Shown here: positions 1-5,618 of the stretch, piece after piece
How positions within the stretch are numbered: position 1 is the first letter of the stretch
Layout of the letters: each line of letters starts with the position of its first letter
Assembly: GCA_944326625.1 (NCBI GenBank)
Contig: CALVER010000097.1
Span: 1-6,063 of the forward strand
Reading direction: 5' to 3'
Length of the DNA stretch: 6,063 nucleotides
From: Candidatus Gastranaerophilales bacterium
Lineage (GTDB): Bacteria; Cyanobacteriota; Vampirovibrionia; Gastranaerophilales; Gastranaerophilaceae
Notes under the pieces: model-generated
Databases searched by the model: none
Seen by the model: the letters and a program-made list of their open reading frames with translations, nothing else
Told to the model about the DNA's origin: nothing
Translations under genes and position numbers: made by a program

Positions 1-1076
1 GTGAAATCTATCCCGTCAAGTTCTGCGTAGGCAGTATATTCATTGTCAGGCGGAAATTTTTCAGGCATTTTGGTACAGGGCTCTATTATAAATCTGTAGC
101 CTGATATTTCATAAATCCCTGTATTTTTTATTTGAATCTCGGATATGTTTTTTGCGGTTTTTGTTATGACTGAAATATTTTTATTGTTTACAAAAAGCCA
201 TTTGTTTTTTGTTAATGAGCAGGTTCTGCCTGATTTTGAATTTCTGTTCGCAATTATAAATTGTGTTATTTCGTCGATTTTTTTTCTGTCATAATCAAGA
301 TTAAGCCGGCGGACGAATTTGTGAACTGCGGTTGTTTGAAGAAATTCATCAAGCTTTGAAAATTCATCAGGGGTGTATTTTTCAAGTTTTTTCACTTTTT
401 TTTCTATAATTTTATTCGCAAATTGTGCGGATTTTGCAATTTTATTCAAATTTTTTTCAATATCAGGTGAAAATTCTTTTAATTTCGGAAAAATTTCGCA
501 GCGGATTTTATTTCTCTGATAATTCGTGTCAAAGTTTGAACTGTCAATATTCGGGGTAAGGTGATTTTCTTTACAGTAGGCTTCAATTTCGGCTCTATAA
601 ACTTCAAGAAGCGGTCTATAGTATATTCCGCGTTTTTCCTGAATTCCCTCTAATCCTGTCAGCCCCGTTCCTTTCAGCATTCTGTAATAAACAGTTTCAG
701 CATTATCATTTGCGTTGTGGGCAGTCAGAATTGTTTTTGAGTTGAATTTTTTGGCACATCTTTCAAAAAATTCATAACGTGCCTCCCGTGCGGCTGTTTC
801 AGTATGCGGAATATCGGGGGGCAGCTTCTCGCTGTAAAAATTTATGCCGGACGCAAATTTTTTGCAATTTTCTTCTTCACTGTCGCTTTCTTTCCCACGC
901 CAATTGTGGTTGAGATGGATTGCATACAAATTCAGCCTGTATTCAGGTGCAAGTTTTTGCATAATATCCAAAAGACACATAGAGTCATAGCCGCCTGAAA
1001 AAGCAACCAAAATATTACTTTCAGGCATAAGCAAATCATATTTTTCTAAAAATGATTTGACCGTGTCAATTAACAT
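1..1076 (-). CDS. tilS: tRNA(Ile)-lysidine synthase TilS (partial, C-terminus beyond left edge)
   Basis: TilS is a cytoplasmic enzyme that uses ATP and lysine to turn the wobble cytidine of the CAU-anticodon tRNA(Ile2) into lysidine, so that it reads AUA and is charged with isoleucine. About 358 residues are visible with no stop. The N-terminal PP-loop domain has the pyrophosphate-binding motif SGGYDS (27-32), HLNHNWRG (54-61), HTETAAREARY (91-101), TAHNANDNAET (118-128), GTGLTGLEGI (136-145), YRPLL (153-157) and SSNFDTNYQRNKIR (179-192), all in family order. A linker and the start of the C-terminal tRNA-binding region follow. The ATG at 1076 overlaps the stop of the upstream Clp-N gene by 7 bases. 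Its nearest Shine-Dalgarno, GAAGGA, is 14 bases away, so translational coupling is likely. Oddity: the usual AHHxDDQxET motif reads AHNANDNAET. The family assignment is secure from the motif set. The gene is cut by the window edge, not broken. Confidence 0.95.
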   Translation of the reverse strand, partial: MLIDTVKSFLEKYDLLMPESNILVAFSGGYDSMCLLDIMQKLAPEYRLNLYAIHLNHNWRGKESDSEEENCKKFASGINFYSEKLPPDIPHTETAAREARYEFFERCAKKFNSKTILTAHNANDNAETVYYRMLKGTGLTGLEGIQEKRGIYYRPLLEVYRAEIEAYCKENHLTPNIDSSNFDTNYQRNKIRCEIFPKLKEFSPDIEKNLNKIAKSAQFANKIIEKKVKKLEKYTPDEFSKLDEFLQTTAVHKFVRRLNLDYDRKKIDEITQFIIANRNSKSGRTCSLTKNKWLFVNNKNISVITKTAKNISEIQIKNTGIYEISGYRFIIEPCTKMPEKFPPDNEYTAYAELDGIDF

Positions 1077-2428
1077 TTATGTTTTTTAATTCCTTCTTTA
1101 ATTTCGACGGCGTCAACTCCGAGCTGCTCAAGTGCTTTCATTGCTAAAGATGTCGGTTCCGTTGTTATTGCAAGAAGCATATGTTCGGATTCAATACGTT
1201 CTTTGTTGTCTTTTTTGGCAAATTCCCACGCTTTTTCGAGCACTCTTTTTGCACGTTTGGTGAATACGATTTCTTTGTCAAAATATTCATTTCCAAAGCC
1301 GATGAGTTTTTCGACAACATCCCGTGCATCTTTTATGTTTATTTCCAATTCGGTAAGCACTGTGGCGCCTATACCTGTTGCTTCACCGATTATACCGAGC
1401 AGAAACATCTCTGTTCCGACAACTGATCTGCCGAGCCGGCGGGCTTCCTGTTTGGCAAGCCTTAAAATAGTCAGAGTTTCCGGCATTTGTTTTTCAATAG
1501 GTTTTATAATGCTGTGTGCAAGATCGTCGTCATTTATATGTAATTCTTTTAAAATGTCATAGGCAACGCCTTTTTTGGTTTTTAAAAGCCCTAGAACAAT
1601 GTGTTCCGGCAAAACTACGGACGAGCCGAGTTCTTTAGCTGTTTGAAGCGCCATGCTCATTGTTCTGAAAGCGTTTGGCGTGAAAATTATCTGGCGTCCC
1701 TCGTATTCTGATTTTCGGGACTGGATATTTGCAAGTTTTTCTTCAAAGTTTTCGGCTGTTATCCCGTATGCAGCAAATATTTTGGTTAAATCGGAATTTT
1801 TATCTTCAAGAATTGACGAAATAATCTGCTCCGTCCCTAAAATTTCATAATTAGAGGCGGAAAGTTTTGCAACCGCGCGCTCAAACACTTCCCCCGATTC
1901 TTTGCTGTCAAAAATTGAATCGGTTTCTTTTGAAAGATTTATTTCAGGCTCTTTTGTATCATCAATTTCCGGATGATAAAGCCGTTTTGTCTTTCGTTGA
2001 ACAAGTTTTTCCAGTAAGTCTTTTGATTTTTGAAGATCAAACCCGAGTCTTTCAAGGGTTTTGCAATTGTTTGAATTTTTATCCGTAATTACCGCAAGAA
2101 ATAAGTGTTCGTATAAAACGGTAGCATTCCCGGAGCGTGCCGCCAAATCAAGAGTCCTTCTCAAAATAACTTTCATTGAATCGCTGAAAGCAAGTGCCGG
2201 CAAGTTCAAATCAGTCGTTTCAAGTTTGGCTTCTTTTAAAAGTTCTGTTTCCAAATCTTTGAAATCTATATTGTATGATTTGAAAATCTTTAGAGAAATC
2301 CCTCTTGCCTCTTTTACAAGCGCAAGAAGAAGATGCTCCGGCATAACACATGTCGAATGCTCATCTTTTGCGGTGTTTTGTGCTTCTGTTACTACATTGA
2401 TTGCTTTTTCGGTAAATTTTTCAAACAA
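1070..2428 (-). CDS. Triple Clp N-terminal domain protein without ATPase (ClpC N-domain-like)
   Basis: A 452-residue protein that consists only of Clp N-terminal (Clp_N) repeats. The signature E-H/T-E plus hydrophobic run occurs six times: EHLLLAL (31), EHLFLAV (107), TEQIISSI (199), EHIVLGL (275), TEMFLLGI (339) and EHMLLAI (415). Spacing within each pair is exactly 76 residues, which defines three double-repeat domains at about 1-146, 172-315 and 317-450. A charged linker (about 147-171) separates the first two. There is no Walker A or B motif, so it cannot be a Clp ATPase itself. In ClpC and ClpA the N-domain docks substrates and adaptors such as MecA, McsB or ClpS. A free-standing version could be an adaptor, decoy or scaffold; this is inference. 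Domain 3 (GTEMFLLGIIGEATG, INIKDARDVVEKLIG) reads closest to cyanobacterial ClpC. The start is TTG, supported by GAGGAAG six bases upstream and by MFEKFTEKAI, which matches the first residues of ClpC. One base separates it from the DUF1292 gene; it overlaps tilS by 7. Confidence 0.9.
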   Translation of the reverse strand: MFEKFTEKAINVVTEAQNTAKDEHSTCVMPEHLLLALVKEARGISLKIFKSYNIDFKDLETELLKEAKLETTDLNLPALAFSDSMKVILRRTLDLAARSGNATVLYEHLFLAVITDKNSNNCKTLERLGFDLQKSKDLLEKLVQRKTKRLYHPEIDDTKEPEINLSKETDSIFDSKESGEVFERAVAKLSASNYEILGTEQIISSILEDKNSDLTKIFAAYGITAENFEEKLANIQSRKSEYEGRQIIFTPNAFRTMSMALQTAKELGSSVVLPEHIVLGLLKTKKGVAYDILKELHINDDDLAHSIIKPIEKQMPETLTILRLAKQEARRLGRSVVGTEMFLLGIIGEATGIGATVLTELEINIKDARDVVEKLIGFGNEYFDKEIVFTKRAKRVLEKAWEFAKKDNKERIESEHMLLAITTEPTSLAMKALEQLGVDAVEIKEGIKKHKC

Positions 2429-2429
2429 A

Positions 2430-2687
2430 TTATTCTTCCTCGTCCATACTTTCTATGTATTCAGCTACTTTGTCAAATTCAGCGTCGTCATCTATACTTT
2501 CAAAAATATAGTCGTCGCCTTCCTGTGAAAGTCTCATCAATACAACTTCTTCTTCCTCTTTAGTTTCGGAATCAGCCGGAATTAAAAGTGCGTATTCCTG
2601 TCCTTCCACTTCTACTATATCATATAATTCAAAATTAATGACATTTCCGTTTTCATCCGTTGTTTCGATTAACTGTTTTTCTTCCAT
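2430..2687 (-). CDS. DUF1292 family acidic protein (YrzB-like)
   Basis: An 85-residue, strongly acidic protein of the DUF1292 family, whose function is unknown. Family features seen: TTDENGNVINFELYDIVEVE at 9-28, EGQEYALLIPAD at 28-39, an acidic linker (ETKEEEEVV, 41-49), then a second strand segment and an acidic tail ending EYIESMDEEE. There is no signal peptide or membrane segment, so it should be cytoplasmic. I chose the ATG at 2687 over an upstream in-frame start at 2735 because AGAAAGGA lies 9 bases before it and the family N-terminus begins here; the longer form would run into ruvX. It begins 2 bases after the ruvX stop (TAATTATG) and ends 1 base before the Clp-N gene. Adjacency to ruvX/yqgF is a known arrangement, for example yrrK-yrzB in Bacillus, and cyanobacteria have a comparable neighbour with a related domain. 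That suggests a conserved link, but not what it is. Confidence 0.88.
   Translation of the reverse strand: MEEKQLIETTDENGNVINFELYDIVEVEGQEYALLIPADSETKEEEEVVLMRLSQEGDDYIFESIDDDAEFDKVAEYIESMDEEE
2435..2441 (-). promoter_or_regulatory. Ribosome binding site supporting the TTG start of the Clp-N gene
   Basis: GAGGAAG on the minus strand, located within the last codons of the DUF1292 gene (Glu-Glu codons) and 6 bases before the TTG at 2428. The acidic tail of the upstream protein and the ribosome binding site of the next gene share the same bases. Confidence 0.7.
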
Positions 2688-2689
2688 AA

Positions 2690-3100
2690 TTAATTTTCCT
2701 TTCTTCTTGCAAGATATTGTTCCAGTATAATACAAGCGCTCTCAATATCAACCAGACCTTTATCTTTTCTGAAATTTATTTTTTTATTGCGTAAATTTTC
2801 TTCTGCTGTGTCAGACGTAAGTCTTTCATCTTCAAATATTATTTCATAACCCTCAATTTTTCGGGCGAATTCGCGGCAGTCTTTTGCTTGTGAACCTTCC
2901 GAATTGTCCATATTCAAGGGTAAACCGATTACTATTTTTTTTACATTGTTTTCTCCGGCTATTTTACGGATTGCTTCAAGCGCTTTATCTTCAGGCATCC
3001 TTTCAATATATGAATGACCCGATGCCAGCATGAGTAAATAGTCGCTCAGCGCGATTCCTATACGTTTTGTGCCTATATCAAGCGCCATTATTTTGTACAT
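2690..3100 (-). CDS. ruvX: RuvX/YqgF family pre-16S rRNA nuclease (putative Holliday junction resolvase)
   Basis: A 136-residue RNase H-fold nuclease, the usual length for the family. In other bacteria YqgF is linked to 5'-end maturation of 16S rRNA, and it was earlier proposed as a Holliday junction resolvase. Visible motifs (numbered from this start): ALDIGTKRIGIALSD at 6-20 with the first catalytic Asp at 8, VIGLPLNMDNSEGSQA at 57-72, FEDERLTS at 89-96 with the acidic DER group, and DIESACIILEQYL at 118-130 with the last metal-binding Asp. All expected acidic residues are present, so the enzyme should be active. I chose the ATG at 3100 because GAGGA (3110-3114) lies 9 bases upstream. The ATG at 3106, two codons earlier, would leave only 3 bases, but it cannot be excluded. 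It overlaps the preceding unknown gene by 13 bases and is followed after 2 bases by DUF1292. Confidence 0.95.
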   Translation of the reverse strand: MYKIMALDIGTKRIGIALSDYLLMLASGHSYIERMPEDKALEAIRKIAGENNVKKIVIGLPLNMDNSEGSQAKDCREFARKIEGYEIIFEDERLTSDTAEENLRNKKINFRKDKGLVDIESACIILEQYLARRKEN

Positions 3101-4674
3101 ACCCATAAATCCTCAATGTTTTCGATGATTTTATCCAGTTCATCAAGCGTATATCTGCCGTTATTCAGTTCAGTATTAAATTTTAGGCTTACGTAATATT
3201 CGTAAATGCTTTTTTTAAGAATGTATTTGAAAAATTCCCGCTTGAAATTTTCGTCAAAATGCAGGCTGTATAATAATTGTGCCTCATCAAACTTATTTTC
3301 GCAAAGCTTCAAATACGCTGAGGACAAAAGTCTTTGCGACCAGATGAAATTTTCTTCTTCGTAAAATACTTTGTCAACGTTATCTTCAACCAACAGGTTA
3401 AAATCTTCCGGCACATTCCGGGTCAAATCCTGAAATTCATTGCTGTAGTCCGCATCTAAAAACCATCTGTCAATAAATTCCATGCCGGTAATTTTTTCAA
3501 AATCTTCCTGCGTCAGCGGAATAAGTGTTAATTTTTCCGCAAGAATTTCTTTATATGATCTGTTGTCCCCGTCAATATCATTTAAAAGGTTTTTCCAGCA
3601 AACGTATTCGTACGGCAAAAGCCAGTTGTTTGAACTTTTTTGAGAGATTTTTTCCGCATTTAAAAGTATTGTCTTTAGATTTTCGGGAGTAATGGCGACT
3701 TCTTTTTCGTCTTTATAAAATCTTTCGATTATTTTATCGCATTCAAATTTTGAAATTTCGTTGAAGCCGAAGCAGTCCCTGATTCCGTGGTAATCATCAA
3801 TTACAATCGCAACAAATCTTATTTTGCCCTCTTTTGTTTCCCTCGTAAAAATCAGCGCTTGATTTCCATGCCCGTCAGGGTAGGTCGTGCAGAATTTATA
3901 GGGCTTGGATTCAGAAAGGATTTTTTTGTAAAATTCGTGTGTGTTATCTTCTCTTATACCTGCAATTTTAAGTGTCGAAAGACTTTTTTTGATAAGGGGT
4001 TTTAATTGGTCGGAGGCTGTTTCAATTGCGTTATTCAACGCATGAAACGCAAGTTGTGATTTAGATTCCCCGAGAAGTTTGAGCGCCTCAAGCCCCGCGT
4101 CGCTGTCAGGCTGTGACAAAAATACAGGGATGAGCATATTACTCAGGGCGTCTTCCGTATAGTCAGAAGCAAGCGAATTTATCAGTGTAATTTTGTCATT
4201 ATTGCTTAATGAGGTTAGAAAATCCAGAAAATCAATTTGCACTTCAGGATTTACAATGGCGTTATCAAGAAGTTTTTTCGTATCGGCATCTAAAATTTCC
4301 GCGTTTAAAAGTTCATCACCCGTATCAAGCTCCCAATTTGTGTCGAGTCCGCGCAAAAAATTTACAGTAACTATTTTTACGTTATTAGGTACGACAGGAT
4401 TTTTGAGTAATTCCCATAATTTTTTGCTCAATTCTTCTTTATCCGCATATCTTTCAAGTAAAAAGCAGATAATTGTTCCGTCATCGTTTTTTAAGTTGTA
4501 AAGCTCTTTGAAAAGAATTTTGGAGATAGTTTTTTTATCATTCTGTGCATCAAGAAGTTTTATGCAGTCAATGTAGTTTGAAATATCGTTGACATCTTTA
4601 AATTTTGAAATAAGGTTGATTATTTCAGCTTTTATCTCAAACGGATTAAGTTGTTTTACAGTGTCATTAGGCAT
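3088..4674 (-). CDS. Unrecognised 528-residue protein, helical (HEAT-like?) N-terminal half
   Basis: I do not recognise this gene. There is no signal peptide and no clear membrane segment, so it should be cytoplasmic. Residues 1-240 are rich in amphipathic helices with Leu-Asn/Asp turns (LTSLSNNDKITLINSL, LIPVFLSQPDSDAGLEALKLLGESKSQLAFHALNNA), resembling HEAT/ARM-type helical repeats. A middle block looks strand-rich and more constrained: TTYPDGHGNQALIFTR at 263-278 and AIVIDDYHGIRDCFGFNEIS at 289-308. The last 200 residues are again helical, acidic and aromatic, ending WVCTK. The ATG at 4674 shares one base with the stop of the zinc finger gene (TAATG), implying coupled translation; the only ribosome-binding candidate is a poor GGGGGAAAG. 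An in-frame TTG at 4695 would add seven residues and is less likely. It overlaps ruvX by 13 bases. The HEAT label is an impression from helix pattern; no enzyme motif was found. Confidence 0.8.
   Translation of the reverse strand: MPNDTVKQLNPFEIKAEIINLISKFKDVNDISNYIDCIKLLDAQNDKKTISKILFKELYNLKNDDGTIICFLLERYADKEELSKKLWELLKNPVVPNNVKIVTVNFLRGLDTNWELDTGDELLNAEILDADTKKLLDNAIVNPEVQIDFLDFLTSLSNNDKITLINSLASDYTEDALSNMLIPVFLSQPDSDAGLEALKLLGESKSQLAFHALNNAIETASDQLKPLIKKSLSTLKIAGIREDNTHEFYKKILSESKPYKFCTTYPDGHGNQALIFTRETKEGKIRFVAIVIDDYHGIRDCFGFNEISKFECDKIIERFYKDEKEVAITPENLKTILLNAEKISQKSSNNWLLPYEYVCWKNLLNDIDGDNRSYKEILAEKLTLIPLTQEDFEKITGMEFIDRWFLDADYSNEFQDLTRNVPEDFNLLVEDNVDKVFYEEENFIWSQRLLSSAYLKLCENKFDEAQLLYSLHFDENFKREFFKYILKKSIYEYYVSLKFNTELNNGRYTLDELDKIIENIEDLWVCTK
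3110..3114 (-). promoter_or_regulatory. Ribosome binding site that decides the ruvX start
   Basis: GAGGA on the minus strand, inside the 3' end of the preceding unknown gene. Nine bases separate it from the ATG at 3100 and three from the ATG at 3106, favouring the 3100 start. Confidence 0.65.
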
Positions 4675-4931
4675 TATTTTCTGGCTTTCCCCCAAAAAGC
4701 GTCCAAAATCTGTTGCGCTTCCGCAGACGGCATTCTGTCGTTAAGTATAAGATATTGAACAGCTATCATCGCGCATTCGGAACAGATATTTACACCCGGT
4801 CCCTGTACCATTTTTAATACCTGTGTGTTCGGTCTGCCGCAAAAACTGCAATAGACAAGTCCGTTATCTTCGTTTTCGTTATGTTTTTCGTTATGTTCTT
4901 TTTTTGCCCCTAATTTAACGACTTTTGCCAT
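4674..4931 (-). CDS. Free-standing ClpX-type C4 zinc finger protein
   Basis: An 85-residue protein carrying only the zinc-binding domain of ClpX. The four cysteines are in CSFC (28-31) and CSEC (50-53), with 18 residues between the pairs, the same spacing as in E. coli ClpX (C15/C18 and C37/C40). The flanking YCSFCGR, QGPGVNIC and SECA also match that family. No AAA+ module follows: after the finger comes one helical stretch (MPSAEAQQILDAFWGKARK) and the stop. In ClpX this domain dimerises and docks adaptors such as SspB and some substrates, so a regulatory or adaptor role is plausible but inferred. The N-terminus is a charged, Lys/His/Asn/Glu-rich leader partly made from a 12-bp tandem repeat. 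I chose the ATG at 4931 because AAAGGAG (4941-4947) lies 9 bases upstream; the ATG at 4937 would leave only 3. It is the first gene of the leftward operon, and its stop overlaps the next start by one base. Confidence 0.88.
   Translation of the reverse strand: MAKVVKLGAKKEHNEKHNENEDNGLVYCSFCGRPNTQVLKMVQGPGVNICSECAMIAVQYLILNDRMPSAEAQQILDAFWGKARK
4877..4900. repeat. 12-bp tandem repeat, two copies, inside the zinc finger gene
   Basis: CGTTATGTTTTT (4877-4888) is followed directly by CGTTATGTTCTT (4889-4900), 11 of 12 bases identical. The unit is four codons long and encodes the repeated His-Asn-Glu-Lys-type segment KEHNEKHNE in the N-terminal leader of the zinc finger protein. It keeps frame and lies outside the zinc finger, so copy-number change would only lengthen the leader. 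Confidence 0.7.
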
Positions 4932-4940
4932 GCACATATT

Positions 4941-4947
4941 CTCCTTT
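4941..4947 (-). promoter_or_regulatory. Ribosome binding site that decides the zinc finger gene start
   Basis: On the minus strand this reads AAAGGAG. It stands 9 bases before the ATG at 4931 but only 3 before the ATG at 4937. Two downstream genes (ruvX with GAGGA, DUF1292 with AGAAAGGA) show the same 9-base spacing when the favoured start is used, which supports the shorter form. Confidence 0.75.
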
Positions 4948-4954
4948 TGTTTTA

Positions 4955-4983
4955 ATTGTAACTTAAATTAATAAAATTTGCCA
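4955..4983 (-). promoter_or_regulatory. Weak candidate promoter for the leftward operon
   Basis: On the minus strand TACAAT (4960-4955) is one base from the -10 consensus. At 17 bp the -35 position reads TGGCAA, only 3 of 6 matches, and coincides with the -35 box of the opposite promoter. Transcription would start near 4948, leaving a very short leader right at the ribosome binding site. The operon may instead use another sigma factor or an activator. Confidence 0.25.
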
Positions 4984-5006
4984 TATTTTTATTTTTCCCT
5001 TATAAT
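4978..5006 (+). promoter_or_regulatory. Sigma-70-type promoter for the lipoprotein-lgt operon
   Basis: TTGCCA (4978-4983, 5 of 6 consensus) and TATAAT (5001-5006, perfect) are separated by the optimal 17 bp. The predicted start is near 5013, about 27 bases before the ATG at 5040, with the GAGGGG ribosome binding site at 5029-5034 between. The surrounding DNA is AT-rich. The promoter lies in the 108 bp gap between two divergent genes. Confidence 0.8.
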
Positions 5007-5008
5007 TA

Positions 5009-5029
5009 CTTTACAGATATTTTGTAAAG
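5009..5029. repeat. Perfect inverted repeat at the predicted transcription start
   Basis: CTTTACA (5009-5015) and TGTAAAG (5023-5029) are exact reverse complements around a 7-bp spacer, GATATTT. The element starts 2 bases after the -10 box and ends at the ribosome binding site, so it covers the predicted start. Its size and position fit an operator for a dimeric repressor. As RNA it would be only a weak, AT-rich hairpin with the left arm mostly at the very 5' end. It is not a terminator: no T tract follows. Confidence 0.55.
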
Positions 5030-5039
5030 AGGGGATTAG

Positions 5040-5618
5040 ATGAAAAAGGCTTTATTACTGGCAAGTATATTATTTGTATCCGTAATGTCAACTGCCTGTA
5101 TTAACAATTTTGCGTTACAGGAATTAAATTCAAAGGCTAAAATTTATATGGAAGAGGGCGATTATAACGCAGCAATAGAGCGTCTTAAATCAAGTATTGA
5201 TCTTGATGATACGATTTTTGAAACGCATTATAATCTTGCTGTAGCCTATACTCAGGCTGAGGATTATGCAAACGCTATTGAATCTTATAAGGAAGCAATT
5301 GAGCTTGATCCGGACATGCCGGATTCTTACTATTCACTAGCAGTTGCCGAGGAAAATCTTACGGTTGATTTGAAAAACGGTGCTGTAAGGCTGAACGATG
5401 ACGGCGATATCTATACTCCTGAAATTGAAGATACAGAAGAAGAAGTTTATGTGCCTGATGAGAAAGTTCTTGAAAAGATTAATTCTTTGAGGGAAGATGC
5501 CTTGAAAAATTATCGGACTTACCTCGAAAAAGCTCCGCAATCTGCTGATGCTGAAGAAGTTAAGCAGAAAATTGAAGCTTTAAAGGCGGCTCCTGAATCT
5601 GTTGCGGTTGAAGATTAA
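5040..5618 (+). CDS. TPR-repeat lipoprotein
   Basis: A 192-residue secreted protein, probably anchored by lipid to the outer face of a membrane. The N-terminus has a basic MKK start, a hydrophobic core (ALLLASILFVSVM) and a lipobox-like STAC with Cys at 20. The -3 residue is Ser rather than Leu, which is permitted but unusual. Two clear TPR units follow (about 27-60 and 61-94, with GDYNAAIERLKSSIDLD and EDYANAIESYKEAIELDP). A third unit appears split: helix A at 95-107 (SYYSLAVAEE) and helix B at 151-167 (REDALKNYRTYLEKAPQ), with a roughly 40-residue acidic insertion between them. TPRs bind partner proteins; the partner is not evident. The start has GAGGGG 5 bases upstream and a strong promoter. 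The stop overlaps the lgt start (TAATG), and Lgt is the enzyme needed to lipidate this protein. Specific function unknown. Confidence 0.85.
   Translation: MKKALLLASILFVSVMSTACINNFALQELNSKAKIYMEEGDYNAAIERLKSSIDLDDTIFETHYNLAVAYTQAEDYANAIESYKEAIELDPDMPDSYYSLAVAEENLTVDLKNGAVRLNDDGDIYTPEIEDTEEEVYVPDEKVLEKINSLREDALKNYRTYLEKAPQSADAEEVKQKIEALKAAPESVAVED

Noticed and set aside
1203..1562. A 119-codon plus-strand open frame
   Set aside because: It is wholly antisense to the strongly conserved third Clp-N domain, with low-complexity Ser/Phe composition and no good ribosome binding site.
1070..2428. Possible broken clpC (N-domain remnant of a frameshifted ATPase)
   Set aside because: Three complete Clp-N domains end cleanly at a stop that overlaps the tilS start, and no ATPase motif is present in the following sequence in any frame, which encodes intact TilS. 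The protein looks like a genuine stand-alone product.
2061..2528. A 155-codon plus-strand open frame opposite the Clp-N and DUF1292 genes
   Set aside because: It lies antisense to two genes with clear family matches, its translation is Ser/Phe-rich without any recognisable motif, and it crosses a gene boundary. It is an antisense shadow.
4193..4501. A 102-codon plus-strand open frame
   Set aside because: It is antisense to the 528-residue gene, Ser/Phe/Leu-rich, and has no promoter or ribosome binding site of note.
4877..4900. CRISPR or larger repeat array
   Set aside because: There are only two adjacent 12-bp copies with no spacers, inside a coding region and in frame.
4674..4931. Possible truncated clpX
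   Set aside because: The sequence after the zinc finger is in-frame, ends in a coupled overlap with the next gene, and the downstream protein shows no Walker motifs. There is no sign of an AAA+ remnant.
5009..5029. Rho-independent terminator for an upstream plus-strand gene
   Set aside because: The hairpin arms are AT-rich, no T tract follows, and no plus-strand gene ends upstream within the window.
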